The notes below the pieces were generated by a model that made no database searches, was not told the origin of the DNA, and saw only the letters and a program-made list of their open reading frames with translations. Positions 1 to 8,419 of a stretch of 40,096 bases of DNA are shown here, in pieces. The position numbers were made by a program, and so were the translations under genes. Within the stretch, counting starts at the first letter, position 1. Every line of letters begins with the position of its first letter. Source of the stretch: Pseudomonadota bacterium (GTDB taxonomy: Bacteria > Pseudomonadota > Gammaproteobacteria > Steroidobacterales > Steroidobacteraceae); NCBI GenBank assembly GCA_021826035.1, contig JAKBBE010000018.1, positions 3,542 through 43,637 of the forward strand. Reading direction: 5' to 3'.

Positions 1-443
1 GCGCACCATACCGTTGGATCGGAGCAGTGGAGTCCGGACGGCTTTACGAGTCTTTGAGCCTGGGGCACGGGCCGGTGCGATCTGCGCGGTGAGCGCGTCC
101 GGATTCCGGCGCTCCAGTGCAGTGCGTCCCGTCAGTCAGCCGCACTGCAACGATTCCTCCCTCGCCGCCCCGAAGGTCGGCTGACCCGACCTGCTGGCAG
201 TCGCTGCCCGATACTGCGGCGTTGCGCACCGCAAGGCCTTGCGCACCCGCGGGACAATCTGTCGCGCCGTACGCCGGGAGCTTGAAGTCGCTGCGCTTCG
301 TCGGCTTCTTCAGTTCCCTTCGTGCGTGAGCGAACGACACCGCCGGCCTGGGATGGCGCGTAACCATGTGCGAGACACGACGCCCGTGCCGCGGGCCCTG
401 CGCTGCTGGCCAGTGGTGTGCCGGTCGTATATTCTCGCTAAGT
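1..443. other. Left-edge stretch without a recognised gene
   Basis: No reading frame here resembles a known protein. A plus-strand frame open from base 1 stops at the TGA at 55-57 and could be the last 18 codons of a gene lying mostly outside the window, but the tail is too short to identify. The remaining frames are arginine- and proline-rich, as expected of non-coding GC-rich DNA. The right end carries the promoter region of the VOC gene. Confidence 0.4.
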
Positions 444-457
444 ACGAACCAGTTCGT
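444..457 (+). promoter_or_regulatory. TetR-type operator upstream of the VOC gene (site 1)
   Basis: The sequence ACGAAC-CA-GTTCGT is a perfect 6-2-6 inverted repeat, the most symmetrical of the eight related sites in the window. It ends 32 bp before the ATG of the VOC gene. A TATATT at 428-433 could be a -10 box just upstream. Its match to the other sites and its symmetry suggest binding by one or both TetR proteins encoded at 16302 and 21133; that assignment is inference. Confidence 0.6.
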
Positions 458-489
458 GTGTTTTGCGGCTGCGCGGATGCGGAGGGACC

Positions 490-978
490 ATGCCGGTGCA
501 TCGTCTGGACCACATTAATCTGCGTGCTTCGGGGGTCGCGTTCGCAGCATTGCGCGATTTCTACAGCCGCATCGTCGGTCTCAGCGTTGGGGCGCGCCCG
601 CCGCTCCAGTCCGAGGGACTGTGGCTGTACGCCGGCGACGTCGCGGTGGTGCATCTGGTGGAGGCTCAGGAAGAGAGCTGCCCGATTGGCGGGACCGGCG
701 GATCGGGGACGGCGCTCGATCACGTTGCGTTCCGATGTTCCGCACTCGAGGAGACAATTGGCCGACTCGGCTCGATCGGCCTACCGCACAGCGTGCAGGT
801 ACAGTCTGTCACTGGACAGACGCTGGTGCGGCTGCGGGACCCATCCGGCTTGCGGGTGGAGCTGGTATTCGAGACATCCTGCCGGGAGTTTCCGATTGAG
901 CAATATTTGGACGAATCAACTGCGGTATCGCCGTCAGCCGGGACGGGCAGGATGCTCAAGGATCCGGCCGCTCCCTGA
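490..978 (+). CDS. VOC-family (glyoxalase/bleomycin-resistance fold) enzyme
   Basis: Predicted 162-residue cytosolic protein of the vicinal oxygen chelate superfamily, whose members include glyoxalases, extradiol dioxygenases, epimerases and dehydratase partners. The N-terminus (VHRLDHINL) and a second LDHVAF strand supply the two histidines expected of paired beta-alpha-beta-beta-beta modules, and RVELVFE near residue 125 supplies the usual C-terminal metal-ligand glutamate. The length fits a one-domain VOC protein with an extra tail of about 35 residues rich in S, P and G. The ATG at 490 is preferred over an upstream in-frame ATG because GGAGGG lies 4 bp before it. It is transcribed alone behind operator site 1. 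In Pseudomonas QuiC a VOC domain is fused to a TIM-barrel 3-dehydroshikimate dehydratase; here both folds exist as separate genes, which is suggestive only. The exact reaction is unknown. Confidence 0.8.
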   Translation: MPVHRLDHINLRASGVAFAALRDFYSRIVGLSVGARPPLQSEGLWLYAGDVAVVHLVEAQEESCPIGGTGGSGTALDHVAFRCSALEETIGRLGSIGLPHSVQVQSVTGQTLVRLRDPSGLRVELVFETSCREFPIEQYLDESTAVSPSAGTGRMLKDPAAP

Positions 979-1658
979 TCGGCTCATCGGACCCGCGCGG
1001 CGCAACCGCCGCTGCAGTCTCGAGCGGCCGGATGCGCAGTCCGCCTCGCGCTTCGGCCGGTTGCACGCCGGGGATGAAGCAACTCAAGCCGATGCTCCGC
1101 GCAACTCGACGGCCAGGATCTCAGGACGTGAACTCGCTGCGGTAGACTCGCAGCCGCATATGCTTGCGCGCTTCGATCGCCTCGGTCATGACTGCTCGGG
1201 GTGGAATGCAGCTCCCGCAGGCGTGCGGCGCTGCCGAGGTGCTCGATCGCCATCAGTCAGTGCGGTGTGATGAATTCCGCGTTCGACGTCAGATCACGTC
1301 CATGACGCGCGACATTGCAACGCGCAATGCGCGTCGGCGCATCGGCCTGCCTGCCGCCATCAGCAGCCGTTGCGGACCCTGCAGGGAACACCCCAATTCG
1401 CGCATCCGCGAGCCCGCCTCACTGCTCACACGCCCGGTACGACGCGCGGCTGCAGCGGACCAGCGCATCGCTCCAGCAAGGCAATCGGTCGCGGACTGCT
1501 TCAGACCATGGCAACTCCGGTCCGGCGGGTCAGCGCACGACCCGGTGAGGGCGCCCGGAGGCTGTAGATGGCGCGCATTCCCCCTGTTGCTTTCGCGCAT
1601 CGATCGCTCGCGGCCGCCGGAACCGAAGTCCGCCCCATCCGGCGATGCTCGCGCGACA
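979..1658. other. Gene-poor stretch with a possible oxygenase-reductase remnant
   Basis: This 680-bp stretch lies between the VOC gene and the 3' end of the minus-strand TIM-barrel gene. Long frames cross it on both strands, but their translations are compositionally random and mostly shadow the TIM-barrel gene. The only recognisable trace is on the minus strand around 1057-1189 and is listed separately. I see no RNA gene or clear terminator in the rest. Confidence 0.4.
1057..1189 (-). pseudogene. Possible 5' remnant of a VanB-type oxygenase reductase
   Basis: Reading the minus strand from an ATG at 1189 gives 22 residues (MTEAIEARKHMRLRVYRSEF and two more) before a stop at 1121. The next frame immediately continues as PEILAVELRGA, and a third frame offers FIPGVQ. 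Joined, these resemble the first beta strands of phthalate-dioxygenase-reductase/VanB proteins, which begin with a short basic strand, then a motif like ILSFEL and then FTPGAHI. At least two frameshifts would be needed and nothing downstream is recognisable. I infer a decayed fragment; chance resemblance is possible because the match is short. Confidence 0.3.
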
Positions 1659-2570
1659 TCACGCATTCGTGGGGCGAGGCGCCCGTTCGGCGAGATGCTC
1701 CCGCGCGCTGAGGAGACAGCGCCGTGCGAATTCACGGGGTCCAAACTGCGCGAGCAGCTTGACGTTGGGCAGTTCGATCGAGTACGGCATGGGCGGCATG
1801 TGGGCGAGGATGCTGCGAACATCGATCGTTCCGTGGCCGGGGAACAGGCGGCCTTCCCGAGCGATCTGCCGAGCGTAATCGTCGTCTCCAGATCGATGGG
1901 CCGGCGCGTCGCAGATCTGCGCGTAGTGAAACCAGGCTGCCGGCAGCCCGTCCAGTGCCGCAACCGCGGTGCCTGCGCGATCGAAGTGCAGCGTGTCGAC
2001 GCACAGTCCTGCGTTGGGAAACGGGCAGGCGCGCAGCATCTCTACTGCCTGCGCCAGGGTGGCAACGCCAGCAAAGGAAACGAATTCCAGATCGATGGTC
2101 AGACCGAGCGGTGCCGTGAGCTCGCAGAGCTCGGCCAGCCGGTCGCGCGCGAATTCCGAGTCTTCGCACCAGACGCTGGTCAGTATGTGTCGCGCGCCGA
2201 GCTCCGCAGCGCACTCGAACGCTGGCAGGTACGCTCTGAGGTCTACGTCGGGATGAATGCGTACCAATTCCACATCGAGCAGACGCAAACCCGTCGCGCG
2301 CAGCGCAGCTCTCGTTCGTTTGAACAAAGTACGGTCTGTAGCTACAGGGTGGACCGGTTCGCCCTCGAGGCCGAGCGGAATCAGCCGGTAGCTGACGTAG
2401 TCGTAGCCTGCACTGGCGGCGATCTCGGTGAGCTCGGGCGTGGAACAGTGCAACAGCGTTAGGTGGGCCAGAGAGAATTGTGGGGTGTCCGCAATCGTCC
2501 CGAGTGACCCTTGAATCGCGCGCGGAGATGGAATCCGCCAACGCGCCTCTGCGTCCGAAGCCTTGTGCAT
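1659..2570 (-). CDS. Sugar phosphate isomerase/epimerase-like TIM barrel
   Basis: Predicted 303-residue protein of the AP-endonuclease-2/xylose-isomerase-like TIM barrel superfamily, which includes sugar-phosphate epimerases, IolE, hydroxypyruvate isomerase and 3-dehydroshikimate dehydratases. The barrel begins at FSLAHLTLL (about residue 32). Visible candidates for the four metal ligands are the Glu in DLEF, the Asp in CVDTLHF, the Gln in YAQICD and the Glu in YSIELPN. About 30 poorly conserved residues precede the barrel, so translation may start further in; no better start with a ribosome binding site was found. The gene lies 100 bp after the MFS transporter stop on the same strand and is probably cotranscribed with it from the promoter near 4100. 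With a quinate/shikimate-dehydrogenase-type protein in the same putative regulon, dehydration of a dehydroshikimate-like compound is possible but unproven. Confidence 0.8.
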   Translation of the reverse strand: MHKASDAEARWRIPSPRAIQGSLGTIADTPQFSLAHLTLLHCSTPELTEIAASAGYDYVSYRLIPLGLEGEPVHPVATDRTLFKRTRAALRATGLRLLDVELVRIHPDVDLRAYLPAFECAAELGARHILTSVWCEDSEFARDRLAELCELTAPLGLTIDLEFVSFAGVATLAQAVEMLRACPFPNAGLCVDTLHFDRAGTAVAALDGLPAAWFHYAQICDAPAHRSGDDDYARQIAREGRLFPGHGTIDVRSILAHMPPMPYSIELPNVKLLAQFGPREFARRCLLSAREHLAERAPRPTNA

Positions 2571-2670
2571 CTGGGTGGCAACTCCGCTGCTGACGGAAGC
2601 ACCCTAGCACCCCAAACTGTGACGCAACATTTCCGATTTGAGCGACGCCCATAACACGACCGCATGGCGC

Positions 2671-3999
2671 TCACGGCGAGGCGTTACGTGTCAGCTCAAT
2701 CTGCTGCACCGGGCCCAGCAGAACCAAATAACACAGCACGCCTAAAAGCGCGATGACGCTCACGAACGCAAGTCCGCCGACGAAGGAGCGCGTGCTGCCG
2801 AGAATGATCCCGATCGCAGCCGGTATCACGATCCCCGCTAGGTTGGCGAACAGATTGAACATTCCGGTGGTGAGACCGCGCAAATCCGGCGGCGCCAGAT
2901 CGGTGATGAGTGTCCAGCCGAGGTTGCACATGCCCTGACCGAAGAATACGAATGAGAAGATACCGATGACCGTCCCGGTGTTGTGCACAAACCCGGCGAG
3001 CAACAGGCAACTCGCCATGGCGAGTCCGGTTACGATGGGCGCCTTGCGACCGATCGTGGCAGAGCCGGTTCGCCGGATCAGCCAATCCGACCACCAGCCC
3101 CCGCAAAGCAGCCCCACCGACGCGGCGATGTAGGGCAGCGCGGCGAGCAGCCCTGCCGTCTGCAGCTTCAGTTGCTGCGCCGAAGCGAGGTAAGTCGGAT
3201 ACCATGTGAGGAAGAACACCAGAGTGGAATTGCTTGCAAACTGACCGAGCCCGGCGCCGAGAAAGGCGCGGTTGGCGAGTAACAGGCGCATGTCTCGCCA
3301 CGACCAGCGAGGCGGTGGCGGCGGGCGCACCAGACCACCGCCGCTCCTGATGTGATCGAGCTCCGCGCGATTCGCCGTCCGGCTGTGCTGCGGGTCGCGG
3401 TACAGGAGGAACCAGAAGACCGTAAAGATGAGCCCCGCAGCGCCAGTCAGAAAAAACAGTGGCCGCCAACCCCAACGATCCTCGACCCAGTAGAGGGGTG
3501 GGCTGAGAAAGGCGAGCCCGAAGTATTGTCCCAGTGAGAAGACTCCGTTTGCGCGGGCTCGCTCTCCCTGTGGAAACCAGGCCCCCAGCACGCGGCTATT
3601 GGACGGAAAGCAGGGGGCTTCGGCGGCACCGAGGCCCAGCAGGCAGCTGAGCAGCATCACAAAGCTTGAGGCCATCCCCTGCAGAAAGGTGCAGATCGAC
3701 CAGATTGTGACCGCAAACCCGTAAACGATGCGGGTGCCGAGCCGGTCGAGCAGTATGCCGCCGGGAATCTGCGCCGCTACGTACGAGTACGAGAAGGCGG
3801 ACAATAGGAAGCCGAGCTCTCGGGGTCCAAGATGCAATTGAATCTTGACCAGAGGAGCTGCGATGCCGAGCACCGCGCGATCCAGATAGTTGATTGTCGT
3901 GCCGGCGGTGACCAGCCCCAGGGCGAGGAAGCGGGCCCGGGTCGGCTTCGCAATGCGCGTCTCGTCATTGCAGGATGCACGGTCCGTTTCTTGCGTCAT
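2671..3999 (-). CDS. MFS transporter, ACS (sugar-acid/organic-anion) family
   Basis: Predicted 442-residue inner-membrane permease of the major facilitator superfamily with about 12 hydrophobic helices. TM1 carries INYLDRAVLG, and the following stretch QIPGGILLDRLGTRIVYG is the MFS motif between TM2 and TM3. These are typical of the anion:cation symporter family (glucarate, galactarate, hexuronate and aromatic-acid carriers), which import organic anions with protons. A hydrophilic central loop with a run of prolines near residue 225 separates the two halves. The gene is divergent from the aldehyde dehydrogenase operon and followed by the TIM-barrel gene on the same strand. A TetR-type operator (site 2) and a consensus -35 TTGACA lie 95-120 bp upstream. 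It probably carries the polar product of periplasmic processing into the cytosol; the substrate is inferred only as a carboxylate. Confidence 0.88.
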   Translation of the reverse strand: MTQETDRASCNDETRIAKPTRARFLALGLVTAGTTINYLDRAVLGIAAPLVKIQLHLGPRELGFLLSAFSYSYVAAQIPGGILLDRLGTRIVYGFAVTIWSICTFLQGMASSFVMLLSCLLGLGAAEAPCFPSNSRVLGAWFPQGERARANGVFSLGQYFGLAFLSPPLYWVEDRWGWRPLFFLTGAAGLIFTVFWFLLYRDPQHSRTANRAELDHIRSGGGLVRPPPPPRWSWRDMRLLLANRAFLGAGLGQFASNSTLVFFLTWYPTYLASAQQLKLQTAGLLAALPYIAASVGLLCGGWWSDWLIRRTGSATIGRKAPIVTGLAMASCLLLAGFVHNTGTVIGIFSFVFFGQGMCNLGWTLITDLAPPDLRGLTTGMFNLFANLAGIVIPAAIGIILGSTRSFVGGLAFVSVIALLGVLCYLVLLGPVQQIELTRNASP

Positions 4000-4087
4000 T
4001 GTTCAGTCTACCTGCGGCGGACGGGGGAACGGGAGTTCGGACTCGGCTGCGCGCCTTTCCGGGCGGGGCTCACCGACGATCAGACGC

Positions 4088-4120
4088 TATCATGCTCACC
4101 AGTTCGTACATGACTGTCAA
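4088..4120 (-). promoter_or_regulatory. Promoter and TetR-type operator for the MFS/TIM-barrel unit (site 2)
   Basis: Read on the minus strand, a consensus -35 hexamer TTGACA (4120-4115) is followed by the palindrome ACGAAC-TG-GTGAGC (4107-4094). One half-site is perfect and the other is degenerate. The -10 box is unclear: candidates at 16-18 bp spacing are poor, while ATGATA fits only with a 21-bp spacer. The site faces the MFS gene, whose ATG is at 3999, and sits about 40 bp from site 3, which faces the opposite way. Confidence 0.5.
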
Positions 4121-4141
4121 TGCTCGCCGGCGGGCTTTTCG

Positions 4142-4170
4142 TTGACTGTACTATCTGGTTCGCACATACT
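4142..4170 (+). promoter_or_regulatory. Promoter with embedded TetR-type operator for the aldehyde dehydrogenase operon (site 3)
   Basis: The -35 is TTGACT (4142-4147) and a -10 of CATACT (4165-4170) follows after a 17-bp spacer. The spacer contains ACTATC-TG-GTTCGC (4150-4163), a member of the repeated palindrome family. A repressor bound there would cover the promoter. The ATG of the first operon gene lies 67 bp downstream. Confidence 0.6.
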
Positions 4171-4237
4171 ATTGGTGAGCGGTGCCGGCATCCGGAGGCG
4201 GGCCTTCGAGCCGCACGCCCAGTGAGGAGTTCGAGCA

Positions 4238-5668
4238 ATGGCTACGGTGGTGAAAGAGGCTGCGCGCAGTGTACTCAGTGACGCTGAGCGTGTGGAGATC
4301 GACGCGTCGATTGAGCGTGCACGTGCGGCGATGCGCGCTGTGGAGCACTATACGCAACAGCAGGCTGATCGGCTGTGCCGCGCGCTCGGCTGGGCGACTG
4401 CCAACGAGAAGACTTTCGTCCGCTTGGCCCGCATGAGCGTCGAGGAAAGCCGGCTCGGTGACCCGGAGGGCCGTATTTCCAAGCGATTCAAGATCATGGG
4501 AGTTTTGCGCGACGCGTTGCGCCAGAAGAGCATCGGGATCGTCGAGGACTTGCCCGAGAAGGGAATCGTCAAGTATGGCAAGCCGGCGGGCGTCATCGCC
4601 TCGCTCGTGCCGACCACGAATCCGGAGCTGACTCCGCCGTTTACCGCCATCTATGCCGTCAAATGTCTCGACGCGGTCATCTTCTCGCCGCATCCGCGCT
4701 CAAAGAACACCACCCGGGAGGTGGTGCGCATCATGCGTGAGACATTGAAGCGACTCGGGGCACCGGAGGATCTCCTGCAGTGCATTGAGCGGCCCAGCAT
4801 TCCATCGACTCAGCATCTGATGTCGCGGTGCGATTTGACGTTCGCGACCGGCGGGCAGCCGATGGTGCGCGCGGCGTACAGTTCCGGCAAGCCGGCCTAC
4901 GGTGTCGGAGCGGGCAATTCGACGATGGTCATCGATGAGACTGCGGACATCGATATCGCCGCGCGCAATACGCGTATGTCAAAGACGTCGGATTTCGGCT
5001 CGGGTTGCTCGGCAGACGGCAATCTGCTCATTGACTCGCGGATCTACGACCGCCTCCTCGATGCGCTTCAGACCGAAGGCGGTTTTCTGGCAAGCCAGGA
5101 GCAAGCCAATGCGCTCGAGCGCGTGATTTGGGATGAGGAAGGCCATCGCCTGCCGGACAGCGTGGCGTGCGCGCCGCAGCGGCTTGCCGAACTTGCCGGC
5201 TTCACGATTCCGGCTGACCGCAAGTTCATCATGGTGAAGAACGATAAGATCGGCGTGCGGTACAACTGGTCACGCGAGAAGCTGACGACCGCGCTTGCGG
5301 TCTACCGCTACGAGGGCTTCGATCAAGCGCTCGATCTGGTGCGCCAGATATATGAGGTGGGCGGAAAAGGGCACTCCTGCGGCATCTACTCGCACGACGA
5401 CGAGCACATTGATCGACTCGCGCGCGTCGCGCCGGTGAGTCGCATGATGGTGCGCCAGCCGCAGTCCAAGGCAAACGCCGGAGCCTTCAACAACGGAATG
5501 CCCATGACCTCCAGCCTGGGGTGTGGCATCTGGGGCGGCAATGTTACGAACGAGAACATTCACCTGAAGCACTTCATGCAGACGACGTGGGTCAGTCGGC
5601 CGATCGCCGAGGACAGGCCGTCGGAGCAGGAGCTGTTCGGGGAGTTCTACGGCACTGAGGTACTTTAG
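4238..5668 (+). CDS. Acylating (CoA-dependent) aldehyde dehydrogenase family protein
   Basis: Predicted 476-residue cytosolic member of the aldehyde dehydrogenase superfamily, of the acylating group that includes AdhE's N-terminal half and sulfoacetaldehyde dehydrogenase SauS. These enzymes interconvert aldehyde + CoA + NAD(P)+ and acyl-CoA. The nucleophile is probably Cys257 in SDFGSGCSAD, where AdhE has its conserved cysteine, and the preceding GVGAGNSTMVI matches the family's GVGxGN loop. The hydrolytic-type general-base Glu motif is not evident, as expected for acylating enzymes. It begins the three-gene set aldehyde dehydrogenase - ThDP enzyme - HMG-CoA-lyase-like protein, with only 1 bp before the next start. 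Expression is likely controlled by operator site 3. The aldehyde is unknown; it may be made by the ThDP enzyme or the aldolase encoded next door. Confidence 0.85.
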   Translation: MATVVKEAARSVLSDAERVEIDASIERARAAMRAVEHYTQQQADRLCRALGWATANEKTFVRLARMSVEESRLGDPEGRISKRFKIMGVLRDALRQKSIGIVEDLPEKGIVKYGKPAGVIASLVPTTNPELTPPFTAIYAVKCLDAVIFSPHPRSKNTTREVVRIMRETLKRLGAPEDLLQCIERPSIPSTQHLMSRCDLTFATGGQPMVRAAYSSGKPAYGVGAGNSTMVIDETADIDIAARNTRMSKTSDFGSGCSADGNLLIDSRIYDRLLDALQTEGGFLASQEQANALERVIWDEEGHRLPDSVACAPQRLAELAGFTIPADRKFIMVKNDKIGVRYNWSREKLTTALAVYRYEGFDQALDLVRQIYEVGGKGHSCGIYSHDDEHIDRLARVAPVSRMMVRQPQSKANAGAFNNGMPMTSSLGCGIWGGNVTNENIHLKHFMQTTWVSRPIAEDRPSEQELFGEFYGTEVL

Positions 5669-5669
5669 A

Positions 5670-7442
5670 GTGGCGGGCAAGTCGGTTGCAGAACACCTGG
5701 TTCGCTATCTGGAGCGTCGCGGCGTCCGTCATATCTTCGGACTCTGCGGACATACGAATATCGCGGTGCTTTCGGCTCTCGCCGACAGCACCATCCGATT
5801 TGTGAACGTCCGGCACGAGCAGATTGCCGCGCACGCCGCGGACGGCTACGCACGCGTGACCGGAAAGGCATCGGTCGTGCTGACACATCTCGGTCCGGGA
5901 CTGACCAACGCCGCTACTGGCGTGGCCAATGCCGCCCTCGATTGCATTCCCATGGTGGTGATTGCCGGCGATGTGCCGACACACTACATGGGCAAGCATC
6001 CGCACCAGGAGGTGAACCTCCACGCCGATGGATCGCAATTCGAAATCTACCGGCCGTTCGTCAAGCGCGCCTGGCGCGTCGATCGCCCCGATCTGTTTCC
6101 GGAAATCATCGTCAAGGCCTTTCAACTCGCCGAGAGCGGCCAGCCGGGACCGGTTCTGGTCGATGTTCCCATGGATGTATTCTCTGCGGAGCTGGCACCT
6201 GAATTCCAAAGGCGCTTCGAGGCTCCGCTGAGCGTGGTGCATCCGCCGGCGATTGATCTGGAGACCGCCAGAGCGATCGTGAGCGCGCTGGGGGAGGCGC
6301 GCCGGCCGCTGATCTATGCGGGCGGGGGGATATTGCGCGCCCGGGCGTCCGACGAGTTGCGCGAGTTCGTCGATTACCTGGGAATACCGGTTGCCCACAC
6401 ACTCATGGGTAAAGGCGCCTTGCCCGACGATCATCCACTGGTGCTCGGCATGAGCGGCTTCTGGGGTACGCGGCTGGTGAACAACGCCTGTATGGCGGCC
6501 GATTGGGTGCTCGGCGTGGGAACGCGGTTCAAGGAGGCTGACTGCAGCTCCTGGTATCGCGACTATACATTCAATATTCCGCCGACACGCCTGGCACACA
6601 TTGACATCGAGCCGAGCGAAATCGGCCGAAATTTCGAGACCGAAATCGGGGTGGTGGCAGATGTGAAGGCAGCGCTCGGGACGCTGTGCCGGGTCGCCCG
6701 CGAGCTGTATCCGAAGGGCCGAGGGCAACTGCCGGCCGCGACGCAGATCGCTCAGTTCCGCAGAGAATTCGAGCAGGCAAATCGCGCCATGCAACTGAGC
6801 GGTGCGTTTCCAATGATGCCCGAGCGCATTCTGGCTGAAACACGCCAGCTGCTGCCGCGTGACGGAATTCTGACGACCGATGTCGGCTGGAACAAGAATG
6901 GCGTCGGCCAGCAGTTTCCCATCTACACGCCCGGCAGCGTGCTCACACCCGGAGGGTACGCGACGATGGGCTTCGGACCACCGGCGGCGATCGGCGCGAA
7001 GCTCGCCGCCCCGGACCGGGCGGTCATCTCGCTGGTCGGCGACGGCGGCTTCGGGCAGAATCCGGCGGCGCTCGCTACGGCAGTGGAGCAGGGTCTTGCG
7101 ATCGTCTGGGTGGTGATGAACAACAACGCATTTGGAACGATCGCGGGTCTGCAGCAGGCCCATTACGGCCTCACACTGGGGACCGTCTTTCCGAGCGAAG
7201 CGGGCGGCTGGAGCGAGATGCGGCCGAAATACGCCGAGATCGCGCGCGCATACGGCTGCGAAGGTGTCCGCATCGAGTCTGCCGAGCAGTTCGCACCCGC
7301 ATTGCGTCGGGCGCTTGAATCGGGTCGCCCGTATCTCCTCGACGTGCCAATGAAGAACAACCCGACGCCCACTACCGGTCACTGGAATATTCTCGACATA
7401 TACTCGCCGGGTCAGCACGTGTCGCACGTCGCGACCGACTGA
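5670..7442 (+). CDS. ThDP-dependent enzyme, acetolactate synthase/oxalyl-CoA decarboxylase-like
   Basis: Predicted 590-residue thiamin-diphosphate enzyme with the full three-domain layout: N-terminal pyrimidine-binding, central Rossmann-like, and C-terminal pyrophosphate-binding domain. Glu50 in the RHEQIAAHAADGYAR segment is the conserved cofactor-activating glutamate. The GDGGFGQNPA...NNNAFG segment (about residues 453-485) is the ThDP/Mg2+ motif. Relatives decarboxylate 2-oxo acids, cleave or form C-C bonds, or act on 2-hydroxyacyl-CoA and oxalyl-CoA; sequence alone does not decide which. The start is GTG at 5670, 1 bp after the preceding stop, implying translational coupling. No small regulatory subunit, as needed by biosynthetic acetolactate synthase, is nearby, which favours a catabolic role. 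An aldehyde or acyl product would be a natural substrate for the neighbouring acylating dehydrogenase. Confidence 0.85.
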   Translation: MAGKSVAEHLVRYLERRGVRHIFGLCGHTNIAVLSALADSTIRFVNVRHEQIAAHAADGYARVTGKASVVLTHLGPGLTNAATGVANAALDCIPMVVIAGDVPTHYMGKHPHQEVNLHADGSQFEIYRPFVKRAWRVDRPDLFPEIIVKAFQLAESGQPGPVLVDVPMDVFSAELAPEFQRRFEAPLSVVHPPAIDLETARAIVSALGEARRPLIYAGGGILRARASDELREFVDYLGIPVAHTLMGKGALPDDHPLVLGMSGFWGTRLVNNACMAADWVLGVGTRFKEADCSSWYRDYTFNIPPTRLAHIDIEPSEIGRNFETEIGVVADVKAALGTLCRVARELYPKGRGQLPAATQIAQFRREFEQANRAMQLSGAFPMMPERILAETRQLLPRDGILTTDVGWNKNGVGQQFPIYTPGSVLTPGGYATMGFGPPAAIGAKLAAPDRAVISLVGDGGFGQNPAALATAVEQGLAIVWVVMNNNAFGTIAGLQQAHYGLTLGTVFPSEAGGWSEMRPKYAEIARAYGCEGVRIESAEQFAPALRRALESGRPYLLDVPMKNNPTPTTGHWNILDIYSPGQHVSHVATD

Positions 7443-7451
7443 GTCGCCCGC

Positions 7452-8384
7452 ATGGCAACGAAAAGTGATGTGCTCGTCAGCGAGGTCGGGCCGCGCGACG
7501 GGCTGCAGAGCATCAAGTCGATGATGCCTCTGGCCGCCAAGAAGGAGTGGATCAGCGCCGAGGCGGCGGCCGGAGTGAGCGAGATCGAGGTCGGCAGTTT
7601 CGTGTCGCCGAAGCTGCTGCCGCAGCTTGCGGATACAGCGGAAGTGGTTGCCCACGCCCTGACGTTGCCGGGACTGACGGTGGCAGTGCTGGTACCGAAC
7701 CTCAAGGGCGCGCAGGCGGCGCTCGAGGCGGGCGTTCACAAGATCACCCTGCCGTTCTCTGCCTCGGACACGCACCTGATGAAGAACGTGCGGCGAACAC
7801 CCGAGCAAATGCTAGATGAGACGCGAGCGATCGCTGCGCTGCTCCGTGGCGCCGCGGCGGAACGCCGGCCGAAATTCGAAGTGGGCATCTCGACTGCATT
7901 CGGCTGCAGCTACGAGGGTGTGGTTCCGGAGGACAAAGTGGTGCGGCTCGCAGAGACGGTCTTGGACGCGGGCTGCGATGAGGTCGGATTGTCGGACTCG
8001 ACCGGTTACGCGAACCCGGCGCAGGTCAAGTCAATGGTACTGCGTGTGCGCGGCGCCATCGGGGAGTCGGCATTCGCGGGATTGCACCTGCACAACACGC
8101 GCGGACTGGGGCTGGCCAACGTGCTGGCCGGCCTGGAGCTCGATGTGAGGACGTTTGACAGCTCGCTGGCAGGTCTCGGCGGGTGTCCCTGGGCGCCCGG
8201 GGCGTCCGGCAATATCGTCACCGAAGATCTGGTCTTCATGCTCGAGGCGATGGGCATTCGCACCGGGATAGATCTAAGCGGTCTGCTCGCGGTACGCAAG
8301 ATACTGGCCGCAAGCCTGCCCGGGGAGAGTCTCTACGGATTCGTTCCGGAGGCCGGACTGCCCTTGGGGTTCTCTCCCCCGTAA
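7452..8384 (+). CDS. HMG-CoA lyase-like aldolase (DRE-TIM metallolyase)
   Basis: Predicted 310-residue TIM-barrel lyase. The N-terminal EVGPRDGLQ (residues 11-19) is the substrate/metal-binding start motif of 3-hydroxy-3-methylglutaryl-CoA lyases; HLHNTRGLGLAN (about 211-222) supplies the metal-binding His pair; and GLGGCPWAPGASGN (about 241-254) holds the catalytic cysteine of the HMGL signature. The family performs retro-Claisen/aldol cleavage of 3-hydroxy-3-methylacyl-CoA thioesters. It starts 9 bp after the ThDP gene. No leucine-degradation genes are present, so cleavage of a related branched hydroxyacyl-CoA is as likely as HMG-CoA itself. The 3' end faces the convergent esterase gene, 49 bp away. 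Confidence 0.87.
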   Translation: MATKSDVLVSEVGPRDGLQSIKSMMPLAAKKEWISAEAAAGVSEIEVGSFVSPKLLPQLADTAEVVAHALTLPGLTVAVLVPNLKGAQAALEAGVHKITLPFSASDTHLMKNVRRTPEQMLDETRAIAALLRGAAAERRPKFEVGISTAFGCSYEGVVPEDKVVRLAETVLDAGCDEVGLSDSTGYANPAQVKSMVLRVRGAIGESAFAGLHLHNTRGLGLANVLAGLELDVRTFDSSLAGLGGCPWAPGASGNIVTEDLVFMLEAMGIRTGIDLSGLLAVRKILAASLPGESLYGFVPEAGLPLGFSPP

Positions 8385-8419
8385 CGCATCACGTCAGCTG
8401 CGAGCCGTCGCACCGGGAC

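Noticed and set aside
239..1270. 343-codon plus-strand frame over the VOC gene
   Set aside because: Arginine- and serine-rich random composition; the VOC frame on the same strand has a ribosome binding site and family motifs.
1164..2462. 432-codon plus-strand frame opposite the TIM-barrel gene
   Set aside because: No recognisable domain; the minus strand holds the family-like TIM barrel with metal-ligand motifs.
5670..7442. Naming the ThDP protein acetolactate synthase or sulfoacetaldehyde acetyltransferase
   Set aside because: No regulatory subunit and no phosphotransacetylase or sulfite-export neighbours are present; the motifs are shared by the whole superfamily.
5592..7808. 738-codon minus-strand frame opposite the ThDP gene
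   Set aside because: Composition is typical of an antisense shadow, and the plus strand encodes a complete ThDP enzyme with all motifs.
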